DNA of 64,000 nt from Ardenticatenaceae bacterium (GCA_011525915.1 WYBM01000030.1:1-64000); one strand, 5' to 3'. Shown: positions 34,768 to 44,322, numbered from the stretch's first letter. Made by a program: numbers and translations. Notes: generated by a model not told the origin, from the letters alone.

Positions 34768-35946
34768 TTAGTTGGTTAAGAACCGCATAAAAAGGCGATG
34801 CATGCTTCGTTCACGGATGTCTAAAATGACAGTGGCGTTATCAGGTGCACGTTGCAAAATCAACCCCAGTTCCATCTCCAGGTTAAAGCCGGGCTCGGTA
34901 AAGGCTCGCTGGGCCAGGTCGCTGAGCTCCACATCATTGGCAATCATCGGAATTTTTTCAGGCACGGTTAGCCCCATGATACTCTGCCCGCGCCCCAACC
35001 GTTCTGGGTCCGGTTCACCCACAATACCCGGTACCATCTTCACCAGGGCCGTTTGTTCTTCTTTGACAAAGGTCTGCCCACCAAGAGCCAGCATCACGGC
35101 CGTGACATCGGGCACACTGGCTTTGTCTCTGCCAGCCGTCATGGTTTGCACATCATAGTAGGTTTGCAAAGCCCCCGCCAAAAGCTGCCCCACCGGCTTG
35201 CCGTCCGCGGCTAATTCATCGATATCCTCTTGTGTAAGCGTAAAAGAGGTGAATGTCTCCAACGGAATAATCGTGGGCATCAGATTAGCGGTTAAGACCC
35301 TGTTAGCCGCTTCCGGGTCGATCCAAAAATTAAATTCCGCCAGCGGCGTAATGTTCCCACCTCCTTTAGCCGCTCCCAAAATAATGATGTCCTGGTATAA
35401 GGCCATTTGGTCAGGGCAAAGGGCTACCGCCTGAGCCACATTGGTCAGCGGCCCCAGAGCCACCAGCTTCACGTCAGCCGCGGCATGGCTGCACAAAAAA
35501 CCGGGGGCGTCCGTGGGCAAACCACTTAAATCATGGGGGTTGGCCCACCCTATAAACCAGAGGCCGTCTGGCCCATGAACAAAAGCGCCGGTAGCCGACA
35601 AGGTCTGTGACAACGGTGACCCGGCACCTATAATCACCGGAATATCTGTACGCCCCGCTGCCTCCAGAATTGTCAGCACATTGTTGGCTACGTTTTCGGT
35701 TGTTGTATTCCCGCCAACCGTGGTAATGCCCACAACCTCTACCGGAAATTTTGGCTGGCTCAACATCCAGGCCACGGCGGCGGCATCATCCACGCCCATA
35801 TCGGTATCAATGATCACCCTCACCGGTTCTGGATTTGCCAGGCTCTGCTGGACAGTCAAAGCAAGCAAAGCCCCAACCAGGATGAGGCACAGAACACCCA
35901 ACAACAACCGGTAATGATGGAGAAGAGTATGACGATGTGCTTTCAT
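34768..35946 (-). CDS. Secreted or membrane-anchored inosine-uridine-type nucleoside hydrolase
   Basis: A 392-residue protein with an N-terminal hydrophobic segment (13-31) after basic residues, so exported or anchored. The mature part begins with VIIDTDMGVDDAAAVAWML (44-62), the calcium-binding DxDxGxDD signature of IU-type nucleoside hydrolases, which cut the N-glycosidic bond of nucleosides. The late motif usually containing a His is here VPDVTAVMLALGG, without the His, so base preference may differ from the classical enzymes. It lies 34 bases after the diterpene cyclase and ~90 bases before the Rv3378c-like gene, inside the same minus-strand run. Family certain; physiological substrate unknown, perhaps a nucleoside-linked diterpene. 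Confidence 0.88.
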   Translation of the reverse strand: MKAHRHTLLHHYRLLLGVLCLILVGALLALTVQQSLANPEPVRVIIDTDMGVDDAAAVAWMLSQPKFPVEVVGITTVGGNTTTENVANNVLTILEAAGRTDIPVIIGAGSPLSQTLSATGAFVHGPDGLWFIGWANPHDLSGLPTDAPGFLCSHAAADVKLVALGPLTNVAQAVALCPDQMALYQDIIILGAAKGGGNITPLAEFNFWIDPEAANRVLTANLMPTIIPLETFTSFTLTQEDIDELAADGKPVGQLLAGALQTYYDVQTMTAGRDKASVPDVTAVMLALGGQTFVKEEQTALVKMVPGIVGEPDPERLGRGQSIMGLTVPEKIPMIANDVELSDLAQRAFTEPGFNLEMELGLILQRAPDNATVILDIRERSMHRLFMRFLTN

Positions 35947-35980
35947 GATGTGTGCTCCTTGTTAAATCTTAAATAAACAT

Positions 35981-37579
35981 TTAGACGGCCGTGCTTACGT
36001 TTTTGCCCAAACGGGCCGGCATCGTCCGGTTTAAAAGGGGGATCTTGGGTGCCCGGTGATAGCGGGTCTGAATAGAATGAATTGATTCGAATTTGGCCAG
36101 GGCCACTTTAGCCGCCTTAATGGTCCCCATGGTGACCCCTACGGGCCGGTAAAGCGTTTTCCCAATCCACAGTCGTTCAACGGGTTGTTGTCTCTGATGC
36201 TTTTTAAAGTAGACTACAGCCCGTCTAAGCGGTAAATCGTCTTTAAGAAACCCACCTTCCCAGGCCTGAAAAAGACCTAACACCGCGTGACTGGTCTCTT
36301 CCAAGTTGGCATCATAGCCGCTGCCCCACCCCCCACTCTCGTTTTGCTGCTCAAGAATATAATGGATACAGCGCCGGGCCATATCATCATCCCAACCCAT
36401 AAATGCGGTAATTGCATGCGCGGTAACATATAACGGCGAAACATGCCACTTGTCATTGAGCTGCTGATATTGGTCCATCTGTTGGCGCAACCATTCTGTC
36501 ACTTTAATAGCCAGTTGTCTGTGCATGGGGTAAGACAGGTTATACCGCAGCGCCGTCAGGGCATGGACATTTGCTGATACAGAAGGTGTAAGTTCATCAT
36601 AGTAGGTTAAAAAGTGAGTGGTGTCCCAATAACTGGTCAAAATATCATGCCCTGGTTCAAAACCGGCCTGGCACAGCACTCTATAGCCGGTGGCGGTGTC
36701 ATCAACGTTATTTAAGGGAAAGGCCTGGCTCCAAGATAGCCCAACAGGCGACGTCTGCCAGCATCGATGCAACTGTTTAGTAAGCGGGGCCAGGGTAGGG
36801 CTGCATGGATCAAAACCGGCTCGGACAAAGCCATCCAACATCCAGGTGAGTTCAAAGGCTTCAATGGGCCAACAAACACCAACCCCGCCATCGGGGCCTA
36901 AATGAAGCACATGTTCCAGGTAGGCTGCTGCTCGGGCAGAATCACGGCCGTGCAAACGCAGGGCGCGCACGTAGGCGGCAGTGGCTGCCAGTGAGCCGGC
37001 CACAGACCCATAGTTGTTTAAGATGCGTTCATCTATCTGCACCAGTCGATCATCCGTCAGCATTTCCAGGTTAAACCACCAGGTGCGTAATTGACCATAA
37101 TCTACTTCTAACTTGCCAATCAGAAGCATTTTGCGAGTCGTGGCCTTTTGGATCTCCTCTGACCAGATCTCAGGGGGCAGCGCCAGGTTGTAGGGGGCAA
37201 GCCTGGCCAATAAAGCGGGTAATAACATTTCAAACCCGATCGGTTCGTTTGGTTCATCGGTAAAGTGGTTAACATATTGCTGCAGCGCCATGAGGCCACG
37301 AGCAATGCGGTCGTCATCCTCCGGCTCCTTCCACGTTAATAAGGCATAGAGAGCCGCCAGGGTAGAAAGCATCCTTTCATGGGCATAATAAACATGGGGG
37401 TCCCCCCAGCCGCCGTCCTCCAGCTGATGGGCACGCAAGTAGGCCAGCGCTTGGGGCCAGGCAGGGCGGCTCATATGGTTGGCATCTGGTACCAGCGCTA
37501 CCCAGGCTGTACTGTAAGCTTCAGCGGAAATAAAACCCAAATCTCCCAGCTCTGTGTACAGGTCATTGTTGAGTATCAT
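35981..37579 (-). CDS. Class II diterpene cyclase (copalyl/halimadienyl/kolavenyl diphosphate synthase type)
   Basis: A 532-residue protein with the hallmarks of protonation-initiated diterpene cyclases. These are AYSTAWVALVPD (21-32, the usual YDTAWVA), QLEDGGWGD (52-60), ERMLSTLAALYALLTW and the catalytic NVDDTATGYRVL (291-302), corresponding to the DxDD motif. A closing QNESGGWGSGYDANLEETSH forms a QW-type repeat. The first Asp of DxDD is Asn291, while the middle Asp that serves as general acid is kept. Family members cyclise geranylgeranyl diphosphate without removing the diphosphate. No signal peptide; cytoplasmic. The pair with the Rv3378c-like gene is as in Mycobacterium tuberculosis and Herpetosiphon. 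The exact skeleton cannot be predicted. Confidence 0.85.
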   Translation of the reverse strand: MILNNDLYTELGDLGFISAEAYSTAWVALVPDANHMSRPAWPQALAYLRAHQLEDGGWGDPHVYYAHERMLSTLAALYALLTWKEPEDDDRIARGLMALQQYVNHFTDEPNEPIGFEMLLPALLARLAPYNLALPPEIWSEEIQKATTRKMLLIGKLEVDYGQLRTWWFNLEMLTDDRLVQIDERILNNYGSVAGSLAATAAYVRALRLHGRDSARAAAYLEHVLHLGPDGGVGVCWPIEAFELTWMLDGFVRAGFDPCSPTLAPLTKQLHRCWQTSPVGLSWSQAFPLNNVDDTATGYRVLCQAGFEPGHDILTSYWDTTHFLTYYDELTPSVSANVHALTALRYNLSYPMHRQLAIKVTEWLRQQMDQYQQLNDKWHVSPLYVTAHAITAFMGWDDDMARRCIHYILEQQNESGGWGSGYDANLEETSHAVLGLFQAWEGGFLKDDLPLRRAVVYFKKHQRQQPVERLWIGKTLYRPVGVTMGTIKAAKVALAKFESIHSIQTRYHRAPKIPLLNRTMPARLGKNVSTAV

Positions 37580-38313
37580 ATTCTGCTCCAGGTTAACGCT
37601 ACAAAACCGCCCTCATGGCACAGCATTGGGTAGATGCCCTTGGCCATCACCCATCAGTACACAGCACAAAACAACCAAACATCCTTCAGCTTGCAAAACA
37701 CCCTGCTTCAGTGATGGAACATGATGCGGTTTTTGTGGGCGATCACATTACTAACAACTGCGTTCTACTATTAAATTCACTTCTTCACAGTGGGTGCACC
37801 CTCACCCACCCTTAAGGGTACCGAACTAACAGCCTTCTGTGAATAGGAGTTTGGTCTAATACACTTTCCAAATATCGTCTGGCAAACAAGCCCTCTACCG
37901 TGATGATGTCCATGCGCTACATTGATGTTGACTACCTGGAAGACAACATGGGCGGCAGCCCATCATGATGAATGAAAGCCACCCACCCAGAGGGTTCATC
38001 GCAGATAACCCTGGCTGTAGAAACCTTTGGAAGGTGATTTTTGTTGGGGCAATGAAAAAGGGCTGGCATATTGCCAGCCCTTCATTTTTCTGGAGAGCCA
38101 GGAACGCCGAAACCTGACTCTCGTTAAAAGGAGGAGAAGAAGAAGAGATTTTTTACCCTTCACCGTGCATTTTATATGCTATTTACCTACGGGTCTGTAC
38201 GCTGTCCCTACGCCAAACCCACGCAAAACCTACGTAAGTGGAATCCTTCACAAAAAGGACGGCCGTACACAACTATTTCGACAGGTCCCAGGCGGATAGA
38301 TACAATTTCTATC
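37580..38313. other. Long intergenic region between divergent diterpene operon and GT39-like gene
   Basis: No supported gene. It should hold promoters for both divergent genes, but I could not pick a convincing -35/-10 pair. A 22-codon frame at 37900-37968 (plus strand, GTG start, encoding RYIDVDYLEDNMGG) looks gene-like in composition but is too short to support. A small GTGGGTG/CACCCAC inverted repeat lies at about 37790-37810, and a strong hairpin at 38058-38082 is listed separately. Confidence 0.5.
38058..38082 (+). terminator. Strong hairpin with T-rich tail
   Basis: An 11-bp perfect stem AAGGGCTGGCA / TGCCAGCCCTT with a 3-base loop is followed by CATTTTTC on the plus strand and preceded by GAAAAA, so it could work in both directions. 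No gene ends immediately before it on either strand. It may end a short transcript from 37600-38050 or act as a 5' leader element of the GT39-like gene. Confidence 0.55.
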
Positions 38314-41103
38314 ATGCGCCTAATTAACCGTCACTACCCTCTGATCCTTATGGTACTCTGCCTGATGACAGCCGCTACCCTACGCATGCCCAATCTGGCT
38401 CACATGCCGCCTGGCGTCCACTATGACGAGGCAGCCAATGGCGTTTTGGCCTCAGAGATAGCTTTTGAAGCGTACCGTCCAGTTTTTATTACCAGCTATA
38501 CAGGTAAAGAAGCGTTGTTTTTTTATCTGGCCGGAGGGCTGGTGCGCTTACTAGGAGATCATCTGTTTGTGCTGCGGTTAACGGCCGTATTTACCAGCCT
38601 GCTTACCATTGCCGCCACCTATTGGCTGGGTAGAGAGTTATGCCGTGACCGGCGCATTGCTGTGCTGGCCGCCGCTCTGCTCGCCGTCAGTTTCTGGCAC
38701 TTGCTGTTTAGCCGCCTGGGGTTTCGGGTTATCACCCAGCCTCTGTGGCAGGCCATCACCGTAGCTGCCTTGCTGCGCGGCTACCGTCAGAATGATTGGC
38801 GCTGGCTCACAGCTGCAGGCGTGGCTTTAGGGCTGACGATGTATACCTACCTGGCCGCTCGCCTGTTCCCGGCACTGCTGACGTTATCTTTGTTGCCGCT
38901 TTTATTGAACCGGGCACAGTGGTTCCGGCGCTGGGCCCAAACGGTTGTCATAGTCCTGGTAGCCACAGTTGTGGCCCTGCCTTTGCTGCACTTCTTTTGG
39001 CAACATCCGGAAACATTTTGGGTACGTATTACCCAGGTGGCCCCTGGCCAATCAGGCCTATCACTGGAAGATAGCATGCTGCGGTCATTGGGGATGCTGT
39101 TTCTGCAAGGCGACCCCTATGTACGTTTTAATGTGCCTGCACGGCCGTTATTTGACTGGTTTTGGGGCGGCCTGCTGCTGGTCGGCTGGGCGGCGCTGGT
39201 GGTACGGTGGCGCCAGGTGACCCCAGACTGGCAGCGCGCCGGCTATCTGGTGCTGATGCTTGGCCCCCTGATCATGATGCTGCCTACCGCATTGGCCACA
39301 AACGAGATTGTGCCCAGCAACCTGCGGGCCATGGGTCTGATACCTTTTGTCTTTTATTTACCAGCCATTGGCCTGATGACTTTGCTCAGTGACTTGCATC
39401 AGCGATTTACCCGCCCCCAACCCACCCTGGCCGCGTTAACAATGACTGTTTTGGTTCTCATCGGCGGCGGGCTGTATACAGAACGGCTCTACTTCCGGCA
39501 ATGGGGCACACTGCCAGACGTGTTTTGGGAAACAGATGGTGACTTAACGGCCGTGGCCCACTATCTTAACACTACAGACACCACCCACAAACAAATCTAC
39601 ATCGCCTCGCCCCATTATCAACACCCCACGCTGGCTTACCTGAGCGCCAAGTATGGGCAGGTAAAGTGGCTGCCCCAAAGCCAGGCGCTGGTCTTCCCAG
39701 AAACGGGCACGGCCGTGTATATTTATCCCCATAAAAGCCCGCTGCCAGCATGGGCCGCCCCCTATTTTGCCGGTGCCCTCCCTTTGGCCAGCCCCCTTAC
39801 CCCTGAAGGCAACCCCGTCTATGTTGCCTATGAAATGACACAAACACCACCGCTGACCATCAGCCAGCCGCACCTGGCTCATTTTGGGCAAAGCATCACG
39901 CTGCTGGGGTATGACACAGGCGAAGGTGCCGTCAACCAAACCCTGCCGCTGACCCTCTATTGGCGGGTAAACCAGGCCCAGGCCGGTGATTTTACGCCTT
40001 TTGTCCACCTGGAAGATGCCTGGGGCCGCCGTTGGAGCCAGGTAGAGACGTTTGCCTACCCGTCAGCACAGTGGGTGCCGGGGGAAACCATCGTACAACG
40101 TGTAGACCTCCCCATTCCGCCAGGCGCTCCCCCTGGTGATTACACGTTACGTGTAGGGCTTTTTGGGGGGGCGGCAGGGGGGCAATTGCCACGATTGGAT
40201 GAACACGGCCGTTACGCAGGCAGCGCTATCCTTATTAAAAACGTGCCAGTCCGGGCTGCGGGCCTGCCTGATGATCTACCAGCCCCCCCCTTTACCCTCG
40301 AACAGGAGATACGGCCCCATTTGCGCCTGCTGGGGTTTGCTCGTGGTGGCCCGGAAGCCGCCACCGATGAGCCCTATGGGTTGGCCTTATGGTGGCTGGC
40401 CACCCGCCCCATCTCCACGACCGTTACCCAGATCGCCCTGTTAGAAGCCTCCGGCAGCGAATACATCATTACCGAGACACAGCCCGTGCACAATACCTAC
40501 CCCTTCACCAACTGGCAGCCACCACAATTTGTGATTGACCAGCAAACGATCATCATTCCGGCCACCGTACCAGCCGGAGAATACCAGCTGGTGGCCCGCT
40601 TTTTAGATGAACGGGGGGATATCAGCAAGCGTGTGAATCTGGGACCATTAACCGTTCATACCACGCAACGCCTATTCACCCCCCCCCAGTTTGCTACGGC
40701 CGTGAACGCTGTTTTTGGCAATGAAATCGAATTGTTGGGGTACAGCCTTAACGCCACAAGCGAAGCAGGAAAATATACACTCAATCTCATCTGGCAGGCC
40801 ATAGACAAACCCAAAGCCGACTACACCGTCTTTGTCCACCTCTTACAACCTGATGGCGCCTGTACCCCCTGTGCCTGGCAGCAAGACACCATGCCCCAAC
40901 AGGGCCAATACCCTACCACCCGCTGGCTGCCCGGTGAAGTGGTCATTGATACCTACCAGATCGTGCTGCCAGAGGGAGCGGCCCTTGATGCCCATCCTCT
41001 GGAAGTAGGGTTGTACATGGCGGAAAACGGCCGTCGCCTGCAGGCTACCCGGCCTGACAGCCCGTCAAGCGAGGCTGTTTATCTTGAACCCATTAGCCAT
41101 TGA
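38314..41103 (+). CDS. GT39/ArnT-like membrane glycosyltransferase with extracytoplasmic C-terminal domains
   Basis: Chosen start ATG 38314 gives 929 residues; the longer frame from 38176 adds an unlikely non-hydrophobic leader. The first membrane helix is followed by the extracytoplasmic loop motif PPGVHYDEAANG, the Asp-Glu catalytic pattern of GT-C enzymes that use polyprenyl-phosphate sugars. About nine to eleven membrane helices continue to near residue 385. The C-terminal half is soluble with several repeated beta-rich segments of similar plan (LxLYWRVNQAxxxDFTPFVHLED..., LNLIWQAIDKPKADYTVFVHLLQ), each followed by a WxPGExV motif. This is typical of Chloroflexota members. Acceptor unknown. 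Converges on pheA with a 6-base gap. Confidence 0.8.
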   Translation: MRLINRHYPLILMVLCLMTAATLRMPNLAHMPPGVHYDEAANGVLASEIAFEAYRPVFITSYTGKEALFFYLAGGLVRLLGDHLFVLRLTAVFTSLLTIAATYWLGRELCRDRRIAVLAAALLAVSFWHLLFSRLGFRVITQPLWQAITVAALLRGYRQNDWRWLTAAGVALGLTMYTYLAARLFPALLTLSLLPLLLNRAQWFRRWAQTVVIVLVATVVALPLLHFFWQHPETFWVRITQVAPGQSGLSLEDSMLRSLGMLFLQGDPYVRFNVPARPLFDWFWGGLLLVGWAALVVRWRQVTPDWQRAGYLVLMLGPLIMMLPTALATNEIVPSNLRAMGLIPFVFYLPAIGLMTLLSDLHQRFTRPQPTLAALTMTVLVLIGGGLYTERLYFRQWGTLPDVFWETDGDLTAVAHYLNTTDTTHKQIYIASPHYQHPTLAYLSAKYGQVKWLPQSQALVFPETGTAVYIYPHKSPLPAWAAPYFAGALPLASPLTPEGNPVYVAYEMTQTPPLTISQPHLAHFGQSITLLGYDTGEGAVNQTLPLTLYWRVNQAQAGDFTPFVHLEDAWGRRWSQVETFAYPSAQWVPGETIVQRVDLPIPPGAPPGDYTLRVGLFGGAAGGQLPRLDEHGRYAGSAILIKNVPVRAAGLPDDLPAPPFTLEQEIRPHLRLLGFARGGPEAATDEPYGLALWWLATRPISTTVTQIALLEASGSEYIITETQPVHNTYPFTNWQPPQFVIDQQTIIIPATVPAGEYQLVARFLDERGDISKRVNLGPLTVHTTQRLFTPPQFATAVNAVFGNEIELLGYSLNATSEAGKYTLNLIWQAIDKPKADYTVFVHLLQPDGACTPCAWQQDTMPQQGQYPTTRWLPGEVVIDTYQIVLPEGAALDAHPLEVGLYMAENGRRLQATRPDSPSSEAVYLEPISH

Positions 41104-41109
41104 GCGTGG

Positions 41110-41949
41110 TCAAGCGTCTATGAGCTTGGCCATAGGGTAACTGCCCAATACCTGTAAAAACGAGGAGTGTTTAAGAATACCCAACATCGCTTCCTGCACA
41201 ATGTCATCATCTTCATGACCGATAAAGTCCACAAAAAAGCGATAATGCCAGGGGCGATTACGCCGAGGCCTGGACTCAATTTTGGTCAGGTTAATACTGC
41301 GGCTGGCCAATTCTGCCAGAATGGCATGCAGCGCACCGGGCACATGGCGCGTGGTAAAAATGATAGATGTCTTGCTGGGGTCTTGTCGTGGTGGGTCTGT
41401 TTTACCCAGCAAGAAAAAGCGGGTGTAATTAAACGGCTGGTCTTCAATATGCCGGGCCAGCACTTCCAGGTTATAGGTTTCCGCGGCCAGGCGGCTGGCA
41501 ATAGCCGCTGTGCCTGGCTGCGGATTGGCCGCCAGGTCACGGGCAGCACCAGCAGTATCATAATGCTCCACCGGTTGAATGCGCAGCCGCCGCAAGCTTT
41601 GTTCACATTGGGCCAACGCCTGGGGGTGAGAAAGGGCGCGTTTTACGTCTTTTAACTGGGTGCCCGCCGTGGCCATCAGGTAATGTTCCACTTTGACGAT
41701 GACCTCAGCCTGTACACGCAAATCATGGTCAATCAACAGGTCATAGGCAGGGGCGATCATACCTGCCAGCGAGTTTTCTACCGGCAGCATGCCATGGGTG
41801 GCTTCGCCCTGGTGAATGCTCTCAAAAATTTCGGTAAAGGTGCGGCACGGCCGTGACGCCGTCTCTAAGCCACAATGTTCATGCACTGCCTGTTCGGAAT
41901 AGGCCCCCGGTTCTCCTTGAAAGGCCACAATCATCGTCTTATCATCCAT
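41110..41949 (-). CDS. pheA: Prephenate dehydratase
   Basis: A 279-residue monofunctional enzyme converting prephenate to phenylpyruvate in phenylalanine synthesis. The catalytic domain starts at VAFQGEPGAYSEQA and includes the PVENS motif (56-60) and the essential TRF at 176-178. A C-terminal ACT domain (about 194-275) with GALH (205-208) and ESRP (225-228) provides feedback inhibition by phenylalanine. No chorismate mutase domain. A GAGG lies upstream of the start. A TCAGT-rich repeat element occupies the upstream spacer. Confident call. Confidence 0.95.
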   Translation of the reverse strand: MDDKTMIVAFQGEPGAYSEQAVHEHCGLETASRPCRTFTEIFESIHQGEATHGMLPVENSLAGMIAPAYDLLIDHDLRVQAEVIVKVEHYLMATAGTQLKDVKRALSHPQALAQCEQSLRRLRIQPVEHYDTAGAARDLAANPQPGTAAIASRLAAETYNLEVLARHIEDQPFNYTRFFLLGKTDPPRQDPSKTSIIFTTRHVPGALHAILAELASRSINLTKIESRPRRNRPWHYRFFVDFIGHEDDDIVQEAMLGILKHSSFLQVLGSYPMAKLIDA

Positions 41950-41983
41950 CTTCTTGTCCTCACCATAGGTAAATGTGACCCTG

Positions 41984-42110
41984 CTATCAGTTTTCAGTTA
42001 TCAGTTTTCAGTTATCAGTGGTCAGTTATCAGTAGGGCCTATCTCTGAAAACAATCCACTGAACACTGACTACTGTCCACTGAACACTGACTACTGTCCA
42101 CTGAACACTG
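41984..42110. repeat. TCAGT/ACTGA repeat element with opposed arms
   Basis: The left arm consists of alternating TATCAGT and TTTCAGT/GGTCAGT units (41984-42034). The right arm is a 21-bp unit CCACTGAACACTGACTACTGT present twice exactly (42056-42076, 42077-42097) plus a partial third copy. The two arms are roughly complementary (TCAGT against ACTGA) and could fold on each other. A related element is at 49640-49738. Confidence 0.7.
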
Positions 42111-42130
42111 GTACTAGATTAACTGCTTCG

Positions 42131-44185
42131 TTAACGAACGGGCTGCAAGGCACGCCACAGAGGGCCATCCTGGCGCACGCCGCGGCGGTCCAGATCGCTG
42201 GTGGCCAGCACCACACCCTCGGCACAGCGGGCAGTCAGGCCGCGCACAATGCGGCTGAGCAGTTCGTTGCGGATGCGGTAATCCTCTTCCATCGTCCACG
42301 GCCGTGACACCTCATAACTTTGCGCCAGCACAAACGCATTGCTTAAGGGTTGGTTAGGAATGTCCCACCAGCCCGTAGCTGCCGTCTCCAGCCACACCTG
42401 CACCCGCACCGGGTTGCCTGCCAGCAAATAGCCATAAATGGTAGAGATGGTGATGCCCTCCGGGTCTGGGGGATCACCCAGGTCTGGTGGGTTGGCCGTC
42501 ACCAGGCCATTGTGGATGCCGTCAATGAAGGCAGCACCAATGGCCGCCGGGGTCTTAAAGCCTATGGCCTCGGCCGATTGACGCAGGCGGGTGGCCGCCT
42601 TTACCAGCCAGTCACATACGGCCGCACCAGCCACATCCGGCACCGGCTGGAACCGTTTTTCAGACAACAATTGGAACAAATCATGCAGACCACGGTCAAG
42701 CGGCAGGTTGGTGTCTACCTTGGCCAGCCATAGGCGCAGTTCCTCCACCAAGCCTACCAGATCAAAACCCACCCGGTCTACAATTCGCTGTGGCAGTTCA
42801 CTTACCGGAGACAGGTCAGGCACCTCCGGGCGATAGAGCCGTTCGGTGATGAGCTCTGCGCGGGCTGGATCAAAGCCGTGGATGGTCAGCGTGAGCGCTT
42901 CGGCCACGTCATAAACAGATGGTTTTACACCCCAGGTGGGGTAGGCCAGCGTTAACCAGGTAAGCCAGGCACGTACCCGTGGTTCGTCACGCGGGCTGGA
43001 GCGGCGGCGCAGTTCACGGTAAGGCAGCCCGGCTTCTTTGAGCGCCTTGCCCAACATGTAGCGCAGCGCGCCATCCAGATAAGGGGCAATAATGGCAATG
43101 TCATAGGCAGCCAGCCCCCGTTCGGCCATCAGTTCCAGCAGAAAGTGGGCCAGGTTTTGCCCCATCTCGCGGCGATAACGGCCGTAAACCACCCCCAACA
43201 GAGCTGGCTCTGCCCCAGCGATGGGGTGGTCAGTAAACATCAGAAAATTCTCGACAATATTAGAAAGGCTCACCAGCGCCGGGGTAGTGGTAAAGCTCTC
43301 TTCAAACTGAAAGCGGTAAACACTGCGGTGATAAAAATGCCGCGCCCCATCAGGGTCAGCCGCCAGGAAACGTTTGTACCCACCGCCGCCATCATAGGCA
43401 ACGGCCGTGGTTTGGGTCACGTCCATCAATTCCCGCACAAAATTTTGGCCGGCCGGGGTTTGCTCTTCCACGTTATCCACCACAAGATGACGGTAACGTT
43501 CACGGAAGTAGTTCGTAAACACCTCATGGTGCACCAATTGGGTATCAAACACCCGTACCGCCAATGATAAGTCCAGCAAGCTGTTATCCCGGCAAGATTG
43601 GCGGAAGGTGCGGGCTGCCTGCGCCGCATCATCCAGATGTATCAGGCGATCCACTTCCCCGGCCCAGGTACGCTTTTGCCGGTCAATGGCTTCGGTCAGG
43701 CTCAACCCATTCAGCGCGGCACGGTTGAGGGTGTCTAACAACTGGCTCACAATTTGCTGCGGCCGCAGACGCAAATCAGCAAACGCCCCCTCATGCAGCA
43801 TAGGGGTAATGACATGCCACATCAACAACTGCGCCAGGTCATAGCTGAGGAAAGTGGGCGGCTGGTAAGGGCGAGCAAACCCGGAAGGCCGGGCTACCAG
43901 CGGCCAGAACAAAGCTACCATCTCCTGGGCCATCTGGTTATAGGTGGTAATTTTCAGGTCAGCATAAGGCCCCAGCCCAGAGTGATGCACAGCGTCCAGG
44001 TAAGCCGACGCGTGGTCTGGCTCGGCTACCATCACCAGAATGGTGTAGGCGGATTCACCCAGCGTCAAAAGGCGGACCAACCGCTGTTGTAACGCCGTGG
44101 TTTTACCCGTACCCGCCGCGCCCAGCAAAAAGCTGGTCTGCCCGGCGTCAATAGCTTCTTGTTGAATAGGTGTCAGTTCCATCAT
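42131..44185 (-). CDS. UvrD/PcrA-like superfamily 1 helicase-related protein
   Basis: About 684 residues. The Q-motif ELTPIQQEAIDAG is followed by Walker A GAAGTGKTT (about 22-30), a motif Ia region and a Walker-B-like HLVVDNVEEQTPAGQ in place of the usual VDExQD. Later parts have the layout of an SF1A helicase (AYDIAIIAPYLDG, YRELRRRSSPRDEPRV), but C-terminal motifs are weaker than in PcrA, suggesting a divergent or AddB-like subfamily. It may work with the PD-(D/E)XK protein at 3473, which is not adjacent. Start set at the ATG pair 44185/44182, since upstream codons to 44248 run into the divergent promoter zone. Confidence 0.75.
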   Translation of the reverse strand: MMELTPIQQEAIDAGQTSFLLGAAGTGKTTALQQRLVRLLTLGESAYTILVMVAEPDHASAYLDAVHHSGLGPYADLKITTYNQMAQEMVALFWPLVARPSGFARPYQPPTFLSYDLAQLLMWHVITPMLHEGAFADLRLRPQQIVSQLLDTLNRAALNGLSLTEAIDRQKRTWAGEVDRLIHLDDAAQAARTFRQSCRDNSLLDLSLAVRVFDTQLVHHEVFTNYFRERYRHLVVDNVEEQTPAGQNFVRELMDVTQTTAVAYDGGGGYKRFLAADPDGARHFYHRSVYRFQFEESFTTTPALVSLSNIVENFLMFTDHPIAGAEPALLGVVYGRYRREMGQNLAHFLLELMAERGLAAYDIAIIAPYLDGALRYMLGKALKEAGLPYRELRRRSSPRDEPRVRAWLTWLTLAYPTWGVKPSVYDVAEALTLTIHGFDPARAELITERLYRPEVPDLSPVSELPQRIVDRVGFDLVGLVEELRLWLAKVDTNLPLDRGLHDLFQLLSEKRFQPVPDVAGAAVCDWLVKAATRLRQSAEAIGFKTPAAIGAAFIDGIHNGLVTANPPDLGDPPDPEGITISTIYGYLLAGNPVRVQVWLETAATGWWDIPNQPLSNAFVLAQSYEVSRPWTMEEDYRIRNELLSRIVRGLTARCAEGVVLATSDLDRRGVRQDGPLWRALQPVR

Positions 44186-44288
44186 GAGCGTAGCTGCGCC
44201 ACAGAATAGTGAGATTATACCGGTTTGCCCGGATCGTTGCATTCCCAAACGGGCGGTGACAGGCGCAGGCGGCGGTGGCCCGTTTTAC

Positions 44289-44317
44289 TTGTCAAAATAC
44301 GGAATGTTGTCTACAAT
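44289..44317 (+). promoter_or_regulatory. Promoter of the TetR gene
   Basis: TTGTCA (44289-44294), exactly 17 bases of spacer, then TACAAT (44312-44317). Only 5 bases after the -10 element begins the palindrome at 44323, so a bound repressor would block initiation. Confidence 0.7.
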
Positions 44318-44322
44318 CAAAG

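Noticed and set aside
37615..37815. Plus-strand 66-codon frame in the intergenic region
   Set aside because: Low-complexity His/Asn/Thr-rich product, no ribosome-binding site, no recognisable family.
42056..42110. 21-bp tandem units considered as a CRISPR array
   Set aside because: Units are directly adjacent without spacers, and no cas genes are near. They are part of a TCAGT repeat element.
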